From positions 1 to 64,000 of the forward strand of contig NZ_FOOF01000018.1 of NCBI RefSeq assembly GCF_900113115.1: DNA of 64,000 nt, in the 5' to 3' direction. The translations under genes and the position numbers were made by a program. This DNA comes from Duganella sp. CF458 (GTDB lineage: Bacteria > Pseudomonadota > Gammaproteobacteria > Burkholderiales > Burkholderiaceae_D). Position 1 is the first letter of the stretch; every line of letters starts with the position of its first letter. Of this stretch, positions 24,846-32,635 are shown piece by piece. The notes beneath the pieces are model-generated. The model worked only from the letters and a program-made list of their open reading frames with translations. It made no database searches and was not told the DNA's origin.

Positions 24846-25525
24846 GCTGCCTCCTCGCTGGCCAGGTAGGCCACCATTGCGGCTATTTCCTCGCCGCGCG
24901 CGTGGCGCCTGATCGCCATCAAATCGTGCAGCGATTTGGCGAAGTCACCCTGTGCCGGATTCATGTCGGTATCGACCGGGCCAGGCTGCACGTTGTTGAC
25001 AGTGATGCCGCGCGGGCCCAGGTCGCGCGCCAGGCCTTGCACCAGGCCGGTCAGCGCCGATTTGCTCATCGCATAAATCGAACCGCCAGCGAAGGGCATG
25101 CGTTCAGCGTTGGTGCTGCCGATATTGATCACGCGTCCGCCTTCCTTCATGTGCGCCACTGCCGCCTGCGTCGCTGCGAACACGCCGCGCACATTGACGG
25201 CGATGGTGTGGTCGAAATCGTCCAGCGTCAGTTCGGACACGTCGCCCAGGTGCAGCACGCCGGCGTTGTTGACGAGGATATCGAGGCGGCCGAAGCGCTT
25301 GGCGATATCGTCGATGGCAGCGCGGGTGGCGGCGGCGTCGGTGGCGTCGACTTTCAGCGCGAGGGCCTTGCCGCCGGCAGCGCCGATTTCGCTGGCCAGC
25401 GCGTCGGCGGCGGCGCCCGAGTTTTGGTAGGTGAAGGCGACGGTGGCGCCGTCGTTGGCCAGGCGGCGCACGATGGCGGCGCCGATGCCGCGGGAACCAC
25501 CGGTGACGAATGCGATCTTGCTCAT
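24797..25525 (-). CDS. SDR-family oxidoreductase
   Basis: A 242-residue short-chain dehydrogenase/reductase. It has the cofactor motif TGGSRGIG at the N terminus, NNAG at the strand-4 position, a catalytic Ser in INIGST, and YAMSK (Tyr and Lys). The fold ends with GAGLNIDGGF. The sequence resembles FabG-like 3-oxoacyl reductases. AGGAG lies before the start. It is divergently transcribed from a LysR regulator 100 bases away, which probably controls it. The substrate is not known. Its end overlaps the convergent GTPase gene by 49 bases. Confidence 0.9.
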   Translation of the reverse strand: MSKIAFVTGGSRGIGAAIVRRLANDGATVAFTYQNSGAAADALASEIGAAGGKALALKVDATDAAATRAAIDDIAKRFGRLDILVNNAGVLHLGDVSELTLDDFDHTIAVNVRGVFAATQAAVAHMKEGGRVINIGSTNAERMPFAGGSIYAMSKSALTGLVQGLARDLGPRGITVNNVQPGPVDTDMNPAQGDFAKSLHDLMAIRRHARGEEIAAMVAYLASEEAAYVTGAGLNIDGGFAA

Positions 25526-25625
25526 GATTTGCTCCTGATTGGGTTGGGATGGAGCTAGTATGGCCGCGACATTGCATGTCGACTAGCTGGTAATATCGAG
25601 TATCACTTTCAACTAAATATATTAA

Positions 25626-26549
25626 ATGGAGCCACTGAACCTGCTCGAATCCTTCCTGCAGAGCGCCGAATGCGCCGGCTTTTCCGGGGCCGCGCGCCGC
25701 CTGGGCTTGACCCCGGCGGCGGTCAGCAAGAACGTGGCGCGCCTGGAGGCAAGGCTTGGCGTGCGCCTGTTCCAGCGCAGCACGCGCCGGCTTGCGCTGA
25801 CCGAGGCCGGTGAACGTTTGCTGCAGCAGGTGCGCGCTCCGCTGGCCGAACTGCAGGGCGCCATCGCCGGCGCCGCGCAGGATGCAGGCGAGCCGGCCGG
25901 CACCCTCAAGGTGGCGGTGGCCCACGGGGTGGGACGCATGTACATCCTGCCGCTGTTGACAGGCTTCCTGCAGCGTTATCCGGGCGTGCAGCACGACTGG
26001 CGATTCGACAACCGCACGGTGGACCTGATCGGGGAGGGCTACGACGTCGCCATCGGCGGCGGCATCGAGCTGGCGCCGGGTGTGGTGGCGCGCGAGCTGG
26101 GGCGGCCGCGCATCCTGGTCACGGCGGCGCCGTCCTACCTTGCTGGGCGCAAGCTGCCGCGCCATCCGTCCGAGCTGGCGGGCTGGCAGGGCATTGCGCG
26201 CCGCTCGGCCGAAACCGGGCGCCTGCGCGAATACCTGCTGCGCAATGCCGGCGGCGAGGAGGCGGTGGCCGAATTCCGGGCGGTTGCCACCTTCGATGAT
26301 CCGGAGGCGATGGCGCAGGCGGCCTGCCTGGGCCTGGGTGTGGCCCTGTTGCCCGGCCCCCATGCGGCGCCGCTGCTGGAGTCGGGCCAACTGGTGCGGC
26401 TGCTGCCCGACTGGCATGCGGAGGTGGGCGCGCTCTCCATCTACTACTCCAGCAAGAAACTGTTGCCGGCCAAGACGCGCGCTTTCGTCGAGTATGTGAT
26501 TGGTCAAATGCGCGCGGACGACTTTGCGGGGCGGCTCGACAGGCTTTGA
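25626..26549 (+). CDS. LysR-family transcriptional regulator
   Basis: A 307-residue regulator with an N-terminal winged helix-turn-helix (LLESFLQSAECAGFSGAARR through RLGVRLFQRSTRRLALTEAG) and a periplasmic-binding-like effector domain. It belongs to the CrgA/AaeR-like subgroup by overall pattern. It is divergent from the SDR gene, the usual arrangement for a LysR protein and its target. The ATG at 25626 has no visible Shine-Dalgarno and follows an A/T-rich stretch, so translation may be leaderless or inefficient. Confidence 0.92.
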   Translation: MEPLNLLESFLQSAECAGFSGAARRLGLTPAAVSKNVARLEARLGVRLFQRSTRRLALTEAGERLLQQVRAPLAELQGAIAGAAQDAGEPAGTLKVAVAHGVGRMYILPLLTGFLQRYPGVQHDWRFDNRTVDLIGEGYDVAIGGGIELAPGVVARELGRPRILVTAAPSYLAGRKLPRHPSELAGWQGIARRSAETGRLREYLLRNAGGEEAVAEFRAVATFDDPEAMAQAACLGLGVALLPGPHAAPLLESGQLVRLLPDWHAEVGALSIYYSSKKLLPAKTRAFVEYVIGQMRADDFAGRLDRL

Positions 26550-26600
26550 AAGATCACGGTAATATTGGCTTCCAATTCATCAGCGATAGGGGTGCCTTCC

Positions 26601-27524
26601 ATGAAGTTCCGCCTTGTTACCCGCAGTGATTTTGATGGCCTGGTGTGCGCGGTGCTGCTCAAGCACCTGGACCTGATCGACGAGATCCTGTTCGTGCACC
26701 CCAAGGATATGCAGGATGGGAAAATCGCGATCACCAGCCGCGACATCACCACCAACCTCCCTTACGTATCGGGCGCCCATCTCGCGTTCGACCACCACCT
26801 GTCCGAAACCATCCGCAATACGGGCGACCGGCAGAACCACGTCATCGACCCCAGTGCACCTTCGGCAGCGCGCGTGGTGTATGACTATTACGGCGGCGGC
26901 AACAAATTCCCGTCGGCCTGGAACGACATGATGCTGGCGGTGGACAAGGGCGACTCGGCGCAATTCAACCGCGACGAGATCCTGGACCCGCAAGGCTGGG
27001 ACTTGCTGAACTTCCTGATGGATGCGCGCACGGGCCTGGGGCGCTTCCGCGATTTCCGCATATCGAACTACAACCTGATGATGGACCTGATCGACTACTG
27101 CCGCTCGCATTCGATCGGCGAGATCATGGCGCTGCCGGATGTGAAGGAGCGCAGCGACCTGTATTTCGACCACGCCGAGAAGTGCAAGGAGCAGATCCGC
27201 CGCTGCTCAAGCGTGCATCAGAACCTGGTGGTGCTGGACCTGCGCAATGAAGAGACGATTTTTGCGGGTAACCGCTTTGTCATTTATGCACTGTATCCTG
27301 AGCAGAATATCTCGATCCACGTGCTGTGGGGGCTGAAGAACCAGAATACGGTGTTCGCCACCGGGAAATCGATCTTGAACCGGACCTCGAAGACCAATAT
27401 CGGGGCGCTGATGCTGGAGTACGGCGGGGGCGGGCATGAGAATGCCGGGACGTGCCAGGTCGAGAACGAAATGGCGGAGGATGTGCTGGGCGCCTTGATC
27501 GTGCGCATCAACAAGGAAGGCTGA
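26601..27524 (+). CDS. DHH-family phosphoesterase (exopolyphosphatase-like)
   Basis: A 307-residue cytoplasmic protein of the DHH/DHHA1 superfamily. It has SDFDG near the N terminus, DHH in LAFDHHLSET, and a C-terminal GGGGHENAGT loop, the DHHA1 glycine-rich site. These enzymes hydrolyse phosphoesters in short nucleotides or polyphosphate with Mn2+. Proteins of this subtype are annotated as exopolyphosphatase-like, but nanoRNase or oligonucleotide phosphatase activity is also possible. The start at 26601 is chosen over an ATG 36 bases upstream because AGGGG precedes it and the fold begins there. A palindromic terminator overlaps its stop. Confidence 0.85.
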   Translation: MKFRLVTRSDFDGLVCAVLLKHLDLIDEILFVHPKDMQDGKIAITSRDITTNLPYVSGAHLAFDHHLSETIRNTGDRQNHVIDPSAPSAARVVYDYYGGGNKFPSAWNDMMLAVDKGDSAQFNRDEILDPQGWDLLNFLMDARTGLGRFRDFRISNYNLMMDLIDYCRSHSIGEIMALPDVKERSDLYFDHAEKCKEQIRRCSSVHQNLVVLDLRNEETIFAGNRFVIYALYPEQNISIHVLWGLKNQNTVFATGKSILNRTSKTNIGALMLEYGGGGHENAGTCQVENEMAEDVLGALIVRINKEG

Positions 27525-27591
27525 TTCGCTGAAAAAAAAGGGACGTACCCCAAAAAAAGCGGGTACGTCCCCATTTTTTTCCAGCGAATTA
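27522..27591. repeat. Long inverted repeat / bidirectional terminator, GGGTACGTCCC core
   Basis: GGGACGTACCC at 27540-27550 pairs with GGGTACGTCCC at 27561-27571. Outer arms ATTCGCTG (27524-27531) and CAGCGAAT (27582-27589) also pair, with A and T runs between. It spans both stop codons of the convergent flanking genes. The core recurs between argF and argG at 40533. Confidence 0.9.
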
Positions 27592-28848
27592 GAAGTCTTG
27601 TTCAGGTAAAGCTATAGAATTATCGGTCGAGAACTGGTAGTCCTTGAACACATGTTCCGCAGTCAGGATCTGGTAGGAGCCATCCGGCTTCTTGAAAGAA
27701 GTGTCCTTCAGGCGGTAGGTGTAGTGGCCGCAAGTCCAGCAGTTGAAGTTGCGCATATGGGTGCACAGGCAGGTTTTGTCCATCACCTTGATGCCCTTGT
27801 CGCTGCCGCCGTTGGCCACCACTTCGCGGTTGTACGAATTGATGTAGGCGCAGTTGCCGGTTGCATCGAGCAGGTAGCCATAGGATTCGCAGCCGGGACG
27901 GATGCCCGCGCCGATCGCAGGGGTGCTCTTCAGCATGCGCATCGGATAGCCGGTCGGCGACACGCCGTTGACGATGATGTCTTCTTCGCTGGCCTTGAAG
28001 TATTCCTGTTTCACGTCTTCCGGCAGGCCGCATTCCTTGGTCACGGTAAAGCGGGTCGCCACCTGCACGCCGGCCGCACCCATTTCCAGGAAGGACACCG
28101 CATCGCTGCCGGTGAAGACGCCGCCTGCGGCGATCACTGGAACGTCCAGGTTTTCCGCCTTCATGTAGTCCAGGATCTCCTGCACGATCTGGTGCAGGTC
28201 GAATTCCTTCCAGTCTTCCAGGCCAAAGCCCAGGTGGCCGCCGGCCAGCGGACCTTCCACGATCACGTAGTCGGGCAGGCGGTTCAGCTTCTGGTTCTTG
28301 CGCAGGAAGATCTGCAGCGCACGCACGGAGGACACGATGATGCCCAGCTTCGCTTCGCGGAAGCGCGGGTGGTCTGCCATCAAGGCGAAGGAACCGAAGT
28401 GCAGGCCGGCCGACAGGGTGATGCCGTCGATGCCCGCGTCCAGCGCCGCGTTCAGGCGGGTGCGCAAGGTTTCCTTGGGGCCGTTCATGGTCAGCTTTTC
28501 CATGCAGTTCACGAAGATCAGGCCGGGGCCTTCCTTGCGCTGCATGGTGTCGCCGATATGGCGGCGCTGTGCTTCGGCCAGGCGTCCCAGGTCGAACTGC
28601 ACCTCGGACTTGTCCATATTATTGATGTTGTGCTTGTACAGGCGGGTCTTGTCCTTGACGAAGGTGGTGTCGAACTTGCGGTCCGAAACATCCTCCACCA
28701 TCGCATCGGAAATATGGCCGATGCCGCCAAGGCGCGCTGCTTCCAGCGCCAGTTCGGTCGTGGAAATATCCACGCCCATCCCGCCGATCATGATTGGCAC
28801 ATACTCTTCGTCGCCAAACTTGAGGCGGAAATCGTCAACACGTTTCAT
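27589..28848 (-). CDS. Nitronate monooxygenase-family flavoprotein
   Basis: A 419-residue protein of the nitronate monooxygenase/2-nitropropane dioxygenase family (FMN TIM barrel). Typical segments are PIMIGGMGVDIS at the start, EGPLAGGHLG (the family glycine/His site), VIAAGGVFTGSDA and MGAAGVQVATRF (phosphate binding). The C-terminal extension is Cys-rich (KTCLCTHMRNFNCWTCGHY), which is not part of the catalytic fold and could bind metal. The start at 28848 precedes the fold and has a weak GGA site. It lies 13 bases after yajQ on the same strand and is probably co-transcribed with it. Confidence 0.85.
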   Translation of the reverse strand: MKRVDDFRLKFGDEEYVPIMIGGMGVDISTTELALEAARLGGIGHISDAMVEDVSDRKFDTTFVKDKTRLYKHNINNMDKSEVQFDLGRLAEAQRRHIGDTMQRKEGPGLIFVNCMEKLTMNGPKETLRTRLNAALDAGIDGITLSAGLHFGSFALMADHPRFREAKLGIIVSSVRALQIFLRKNQKLNRLPDYVIVEGPLAGGHLGFGLEDWKEFDLHQIVQEILDYMKAENLDVPVIAAGGVFTGSDAVSFLEMGAAGVQVATRFTVTKECGLPEDVKQEYFKASEEDIIVNGVSPTGYPMRMLKSTPAIGAGIRPGCESYGYLLDATGNCAYINSYNREVVANGGSDKGIKVMDKTCLCTHMRNFNCWTCGHYTYRLKDTSFKKPDGSYQILTAEHVFKDYQFSTDNSIALPEQDF

Positions 28849-28861
28849 TACAGTCCTTCGA

Positions 28862-29347
28862 TCAATCGCGGAAATTGTTGAATTCCAGTGGCGTGTCCGG
28901 CACGTCCTTGCGCAGCAGCTGCATCGCAGCCTGCAGGTCGTCGCGCTTGGCACCGCTCACACGTACCGACTCGCCCTGGATGCTGGCCTGGACCTTCATC
29001 TTGCTTTCCTTGATTACCTTGGTGATTTTCTTGGCGGTCTCGGTATCGAGACCATTCTTCACCTTGATGACCTGCTTGACTTTGTCCCCACCAATCTTCT
29101 CTACCTTGCCTTCGTCGAGGAAGCGCACGTCGACCTTGCGTTTGGCCAGCTTGTTGGTCAGCACATCGCGTACCTGGCTCAGCTGGAACTCCGAATCGGC
29201 GAATGCCGTCAGGTCGTTTTCTTTTTGTTCTACGCGCGCATCGCTGCCTTTGAAGTCGAAGCGGGTCGAGATTTCCTTGTTGCTTTGATCGACGGCGTTG
29301 CGCACTTCGATCATGTCCGCTTCGGATACTACGTCAAACGATGGCAT
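28862..29347 (-). CDS. yajQ: YajQ-family cyclic di-GMP-binding protein
   Basis: A 161-residue protein, normal for YajQ. It starts MPSFDVVSEAD and contains the family blocks NEISTRFDFKGS-like (KEISTRFDFKGSDA) and VSGAKRDDLQ. YajQ proteins bind c-di-GMP or nucleotides and modulate transcription. The start at 29347 has AAAGGA upstream. A small hairpin (CCGCCC/GGGCGG) at 29372-29386 lies in the 5' untranslated region. In this genome, which also encodes the c-di-GMP-producing Wsp system nearby, a link is possible but not shown. Confidence 0.95.
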   Translation of the reverse strand: MPSFDVVSEADMIEVRNAVDQSNKEISTRFDFKGSDARVEQKENDLTAFADSEFQLSQVRDVLTNKLAKRKVDVRFLDEGKVEKIGGDKVKQVIKVKNGLDTETAKKITKVIKESKMKVQASIQGESVRVSGAKRDDLQAAMQLLRKDVPDTPLEFNNFRD

Positions 29348-29481
29348 ATTCTTTCCTTTACAATGAAGCAACCGCCCATAGGGCGGATTCAAAAGAAGCG
29401 ACATTTTAACGGACAAACAAGCGAACGCTCGGTCGTTTTTGTCACAATTGCACTATAATCGAGCAAAAACTTGATCTGCCC

Positions 29482-30507
29482 ATGCCTTTCCCCGATTTTC
29501 TCCAGCACGACTACCCACTGAAGCATTTAAATACGTTCAGTATTGATGTACGCGCCAAACATTACCTGCGCGTGACATCGGTGGAGCTGTTGCGCAGCGC
29601 GTTAGCCGATCCGCAACTGGCCGCCATGCCGCGCCTGGTGCTGGGCGGCGGCAGCAACCTGCTGCTGACGCGCGATTTCCCCGGCCTGGTGCTGCACATT
29701 GCGCTGGAAGGCCGCGAGATCCTGGCCGGCACGCCGACGCACCACCACGTCCGCGCTGCAGCCGGCGAAACCTGGCACAACTTCGTGCAATGGACGCTGG
29801 CGCAAGGCGTTGGCGGGCTGGAAAACCTGTCGCTGATCCCGGGTACGGTGGGCGCTGCTCCGATCCAGAATATTGGGGCGTACGGGGCGGAAACCAAGGA
29901 TTATTTCCTGTCGCTGGAGGCGTTTGATCCGGCCAGCGGCGAAGTGCGGGAAATGGACGGCGCCGCATGCCGCTTCGCCTACCGCGACAGCATCTTCAAG
30001 CACGAAGGCCGCGAGCTGATCATCCTGGACGTGAGCTTTGCGCTGCCGCGCGCCTGGCAGCCCAACCTGCGTTATGCCGAACTGGCCAACGCAGTGGCGG
30101 AGCAAGGCCTGGCCGCGCCAACCCCGCAGCAAGTAGCCGACACCGTGATCGCCATCCGCCGCCGCAAGCTGCCGGATCCGGCGCACATCGGCAATGCCGG
30201 CAGTTTCTTCAAGAATCCCGTGGTCAGCGCCGAACATTGCGCCCGGTTGCTGGAGCAGTTCCCGGCCCTGGTGCACCACCGCCAGGCGGACGGCAGCGAA
30301 AAGCTGGCAGCGGGCTGGCTGATCGACCAATGCGGCTGGAAAGGAAAGTCGCTGGGCGCAGCCGGCGTGTACCCGAAACAGGCCCTGGTGCTGGTGAATA
30401 ACGGCGGTGCCACCGGTGCCGAAGTCCAGGCCCTGGCCGCCGCCATCCAGGCCGACGTCGCCGCGCGCTACGGCGTAGCCCTCGAACCCGAGCCAGTCTT
30501 CATTTGA
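29482..30507 (+). CDS. murB: UDP-N-acetylenolpyruvoylglucosamine reductase
   Basis: A 341-residue FAD-dependent enzyme reducing UDP-GlcNAc-enolpyruvate to UDP-MurNAc in peptidoglycan synthesis. Type I MurB features are present: LNTFSIDVRA at the start, GGGSNLLLTRDF and IPGTVGAAPIQNIGAYG (FAD binding), YRDSIFK, GNAGSFFKNPVV (catalytic Ser), and a C-terminal YPKQALVLVNNG. Length equals E. coli MurB (342). A TATAAT hexamer at 29454-29459 is the likely -10; the -35 is unclear. Its stop codon forms one end of a perfect 38-bp inverted repeat. Confidence 0.97.
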   Translation: MPFPDFLQHDYPLKHLNTFSIDVRAKHYLRVTSVELLRSALADPQLAAMPRLVLGGGSNLLLTRDFPGLVLHIALEGREILAGTPTHHHVRAAAGETWHNFVQWTLAQGVGGLENLSLIPGTVGAAPIQNIGAYGAETKDYFLSLEAFDPASGEVREMDGAACRFAYRDSIFKHEGRELIILDVSFALPRAWQPNLRYAELANAVAEQGLAAPTPQQVADTVIAIRRRKLPDPAHIGNAGSFFKNPVVSAEHCARLLEQFPALVHHRQADGSEKLAAGWLIDQCGWKGKSLGAAGVYPKQALVLVNNGGATGAEVQALAAAIQADVAARYGVALEPEPVFI

Positions 30508-30583
30508 AAGTCGGGGTCAGCTCTGGCAACAGGACATTTTGCTGCGCAAAATGTCCTGTTGCCAGAGCTGACCCCGACTTTCA
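30505..30583. repeat. Perfect 38-bp inverted repeat spanning both stop codons
   Basis: Arms 30505-30542 and 30546-30583 are perfect reverse complements separated by a 3-base loop (TGC). Each arm begins TGAAAGTCGGGGTCAGC and ends ATTTTGC. The outermost TGA is the stop codon of murB on one strand and of wspR on the other. It has no T-run but would form a very stable hairpin in either transcript. Confidence 0.97.
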
Positions 30584-31597
30584 TTCTGCGTTGACGACGC
30601 GGTTGCGGCCGCCGGATTTGGCGGCGTAGAGGGCGCGGTCGGCTGCCGCGACCAGTTCACTCCACGACGATTGCTTGCTCGGTACGATCGTCCGTACGCC
30701 AACCGACATGGTCAGCACGCCGTGGGGCAGGACGTTGGCGTTCTCGATCTCCAGCTTCTCCAGTTGGCGCAGGCAGGCGTTGGCGACATTCATGGCGCCG
30801 GCATTGTCGGTCTCGGGCAGGATGATGGCGAATTCCTCGCCGCCGTAGCGCGTGACCAGGTCGGCCGGGCGCTTCAGGTTCTCGGTCATCACCGCCGCCA
30901 CCTTCTTCAGCGCCAGGTCGCCGGCCGGATGGCCGTAGTTGTCGTTGTATTGCTTGAAGAAGTCGACGTCCACCATCAGCAGCGACAGGGGCGTCTTGTC
31001 GCGCTGGCCGCGCTGCCATTCCAGCACCAGGGTTTCATCGAAACGGCGGCGGTTGGAAATGCCGGTCAGCGGGTCGAGTGCGGCCAGCTTTTGCAGCTCC
31101 ACGTTGGCAGCAGCCAGTTTCTGTTGGCTCTCGCGCAGGAAGCGGAAAGCCTGGTCGCGCTGCAGGCGGTGGATGTGGGCGTTCGAGTGGTGGCGTACGC
31201 GCGCCAGTAATTCCAGCTTGTCCGGCAGCTTGACCAGATAGTCGTTGGCGCCGACCGCAAAGCCGTGCGCTTTCAGTTTGGGGTCTTCGCGTGCCGACAG
31301 CACGATGATCGGCACTTGCGCCAGCGTCTCCTCGGCGCGAAAGCGGCGGATCAGCTCAAAACCGTCCACCTCCGGCATCACCAGGTCCTGCAGGATCACG
31401 GTTGGCTGCAGCGAATTGGCGCTGGCAATGGCTTCACGCGCGTCGGTGGTGAAGTGGAATTCGATATCGTCCTGGTCGGCCAGCATGCGCCGCACCGCTT
31501 CCGCAATGATCAACTGGTCGTCGACCAGCAGCACGCGTACCTTGAAATGGGTCAGGCTTGGCTCGGTTTCCAGGTTCAAGGTGAGTACGTCAGGCAT
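30581..31597 (-). CDS. wspR: Wsp response regulator with diguanylate cyclase output
   Basis: A 338-residue protein (P. aeruginosa WspR is about the same size). The N-terminal receiver has the phospho-acceptor Asp in VILQDLVMPEVDG. The C-terminal GGDEF domain carries GGEEF with an intact I-site RPAD five residues before it, so product inhibition is retained. It makes c-di-GMP when phosphorylated by WspE and drives biofilm formation. It is the last gene of the operon, 9 bases after wspF, and its stop lies in the 38-bp inverted repeat. Confidence 0.95.
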   Translation of the reverse strand: MPDVLTLNLETEPSLTHFKVRVLLVDDQLIIAEAVRRMLADQDDIEFHFTTDAREAIASANSLQPTVILQDLVMPEVDGFELIRRFRAEETLAQVPIIVLSAREDPKLKAHGFAVGANDYLVKLPDKLELLARVRHHSNAHIHRLQRDQAFRFLRESQQKLAAANVELQKLAALDPLTGISNRRRFDETLVLEWQRGQRDKTPLSLLMVDVDFFKQYNDNYGHPAGDLALKKVAAVMTENLKRPADLVTRYGGEEFAIILPETDNAGAMNVANACLRQLEKLEIENANVLPHGVLTMSVGVRTIVPSKQSSWSELVAAADRALYAAKSGGRNRVVNAE

Positions 31598-31606
31598 CGC
31601 TTTCCT

Positions 31607-32635
31607 TCAAATCAGTTTGCCTCCGATCGAGCTTCGCAGGAATGGGCCGATCTTATCGAGAGGCAGGATGGTTTGCGCCGCATCCAGTTCTATCGCGGCG
31701 CGCGGCATGCCATATACCGCGCAACTGGCCTGGTCCTGGGCGATGGTGTTCTTGCCCGCGCGGCGCAGTGCCAGCATGCCTTCGCCGCCATCGCGCCCCA
31801 TGCCGGTCAGTAGCACGCCGAACGCGTCGCCTTTCCAGTGCTGTGCCACGCAGTTGAAAAACACGTCGACTGAAGGCCGGTAGGCGTACTCCTTCGGGTT
31901 GGCATCGTAACCCAGTTGGTGCTTTTCATCCAGCACAAGATGGTCGTTGCTTTTGGCGACCATCACAATGCCCCCCTGCAGCGCTGTGCGATGTTCGATC
32001 GCGCGCACGGGCACGGCCAGTTGTTCCGACAGCCACTTGGCGAAATGGTCGGCAAAGTTTTCGTCGATGTGTTGTACCACGACGACGGCGCAATTGGCCG
32101 GCGGCGTCCAGCCGGCGAGGATGCGCGAGATGGCCATCGGGCCGCCGGTCGAGGCGCCGATGGCCACCAGGGTATCGAGTGCCGCTTCGCGCGGCTGCGG
32201 CAAAACCGCATTGCGGCGTGGCGGCATGGACTGGTTGCCGCCGCTGTGGCGGATCAACCGGTCCATGGTCTTGATCTTGTGCAGCAGTTCGGCGTCGCCG
32301 CCTTGCTTCCCCTGCAGCACCGGGGTGGCCGTCACGTCGAGCGCCCCGGCGCCCAGGGCGCGGAACACCTGGTTGACGTTGTCCTGTGGGCGCCCGGTCA
32401 CCACCAGGATGGCGCAGGGGCATTCTTCCATGATGCGGCGCGTCGCTTCGACCCCGTCCAGCTCCGGCATATTGAGGTCCATCAGGACCAGGTCGGGCCG
32501 GTCGACGGAGCACTTATGCACCGCTTCCAGGCCGGTGCGGGCGATCCATGCCACCTGGTGTTCCTGCGTGCTGGCGACCACGCGCCGCAGCGCTTCAGCC
32601 GCCATCGGAACATCATTGGCGATGGCGATCCTCAT
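31607..32635 (-). CDS. wspF: Wsp methylesterase (CheB type)
   Basis: A 342-residue CheB-like protein. The receiver has Asp in LVLMDLNMPELDG, and the methylesterase domain has the Ser-His-Asp triad in AIGASTGGP, VVVQHIDENF and GMGRDGGEG. It demethylates the receptor WspA and resets the pathway; loss of the enzyme in pseudomonads gives constitutive c-di-GMP. All residues look intact here. It overlaps wspE by 4 bases. Confidence 0.95.
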   Translation of the reverse strand: MRIAIANDVPMAAEALRRVVASTQEHQVAWIARTGLEAVHKCSVDRPDLVLMDLNMPELDGVEATRRIMEECPCAILVVTGRPQDNVNQVFRALGAGALDVTATPVLQGKQGGDAELLHKIKTMDRLIRHSGGNQSMPPRRNAVLPQPREAALDTLVAIGASTGGPMAISRILAGWTPPANCAVVVVQHIDENFADHFAKWLSEQLAVPVRAIEHRTALQGGIVMVAKSNDHLVLDEKHQLGYDANPKEYAYRPSVDVFFNCVAQHWKGDAFGVLLTGMGRDGGEGMLALRRAGKNTIAQDQASCAVYGMPRAAIELDAAQTILPLDKIGPFLRSSIGGKLI

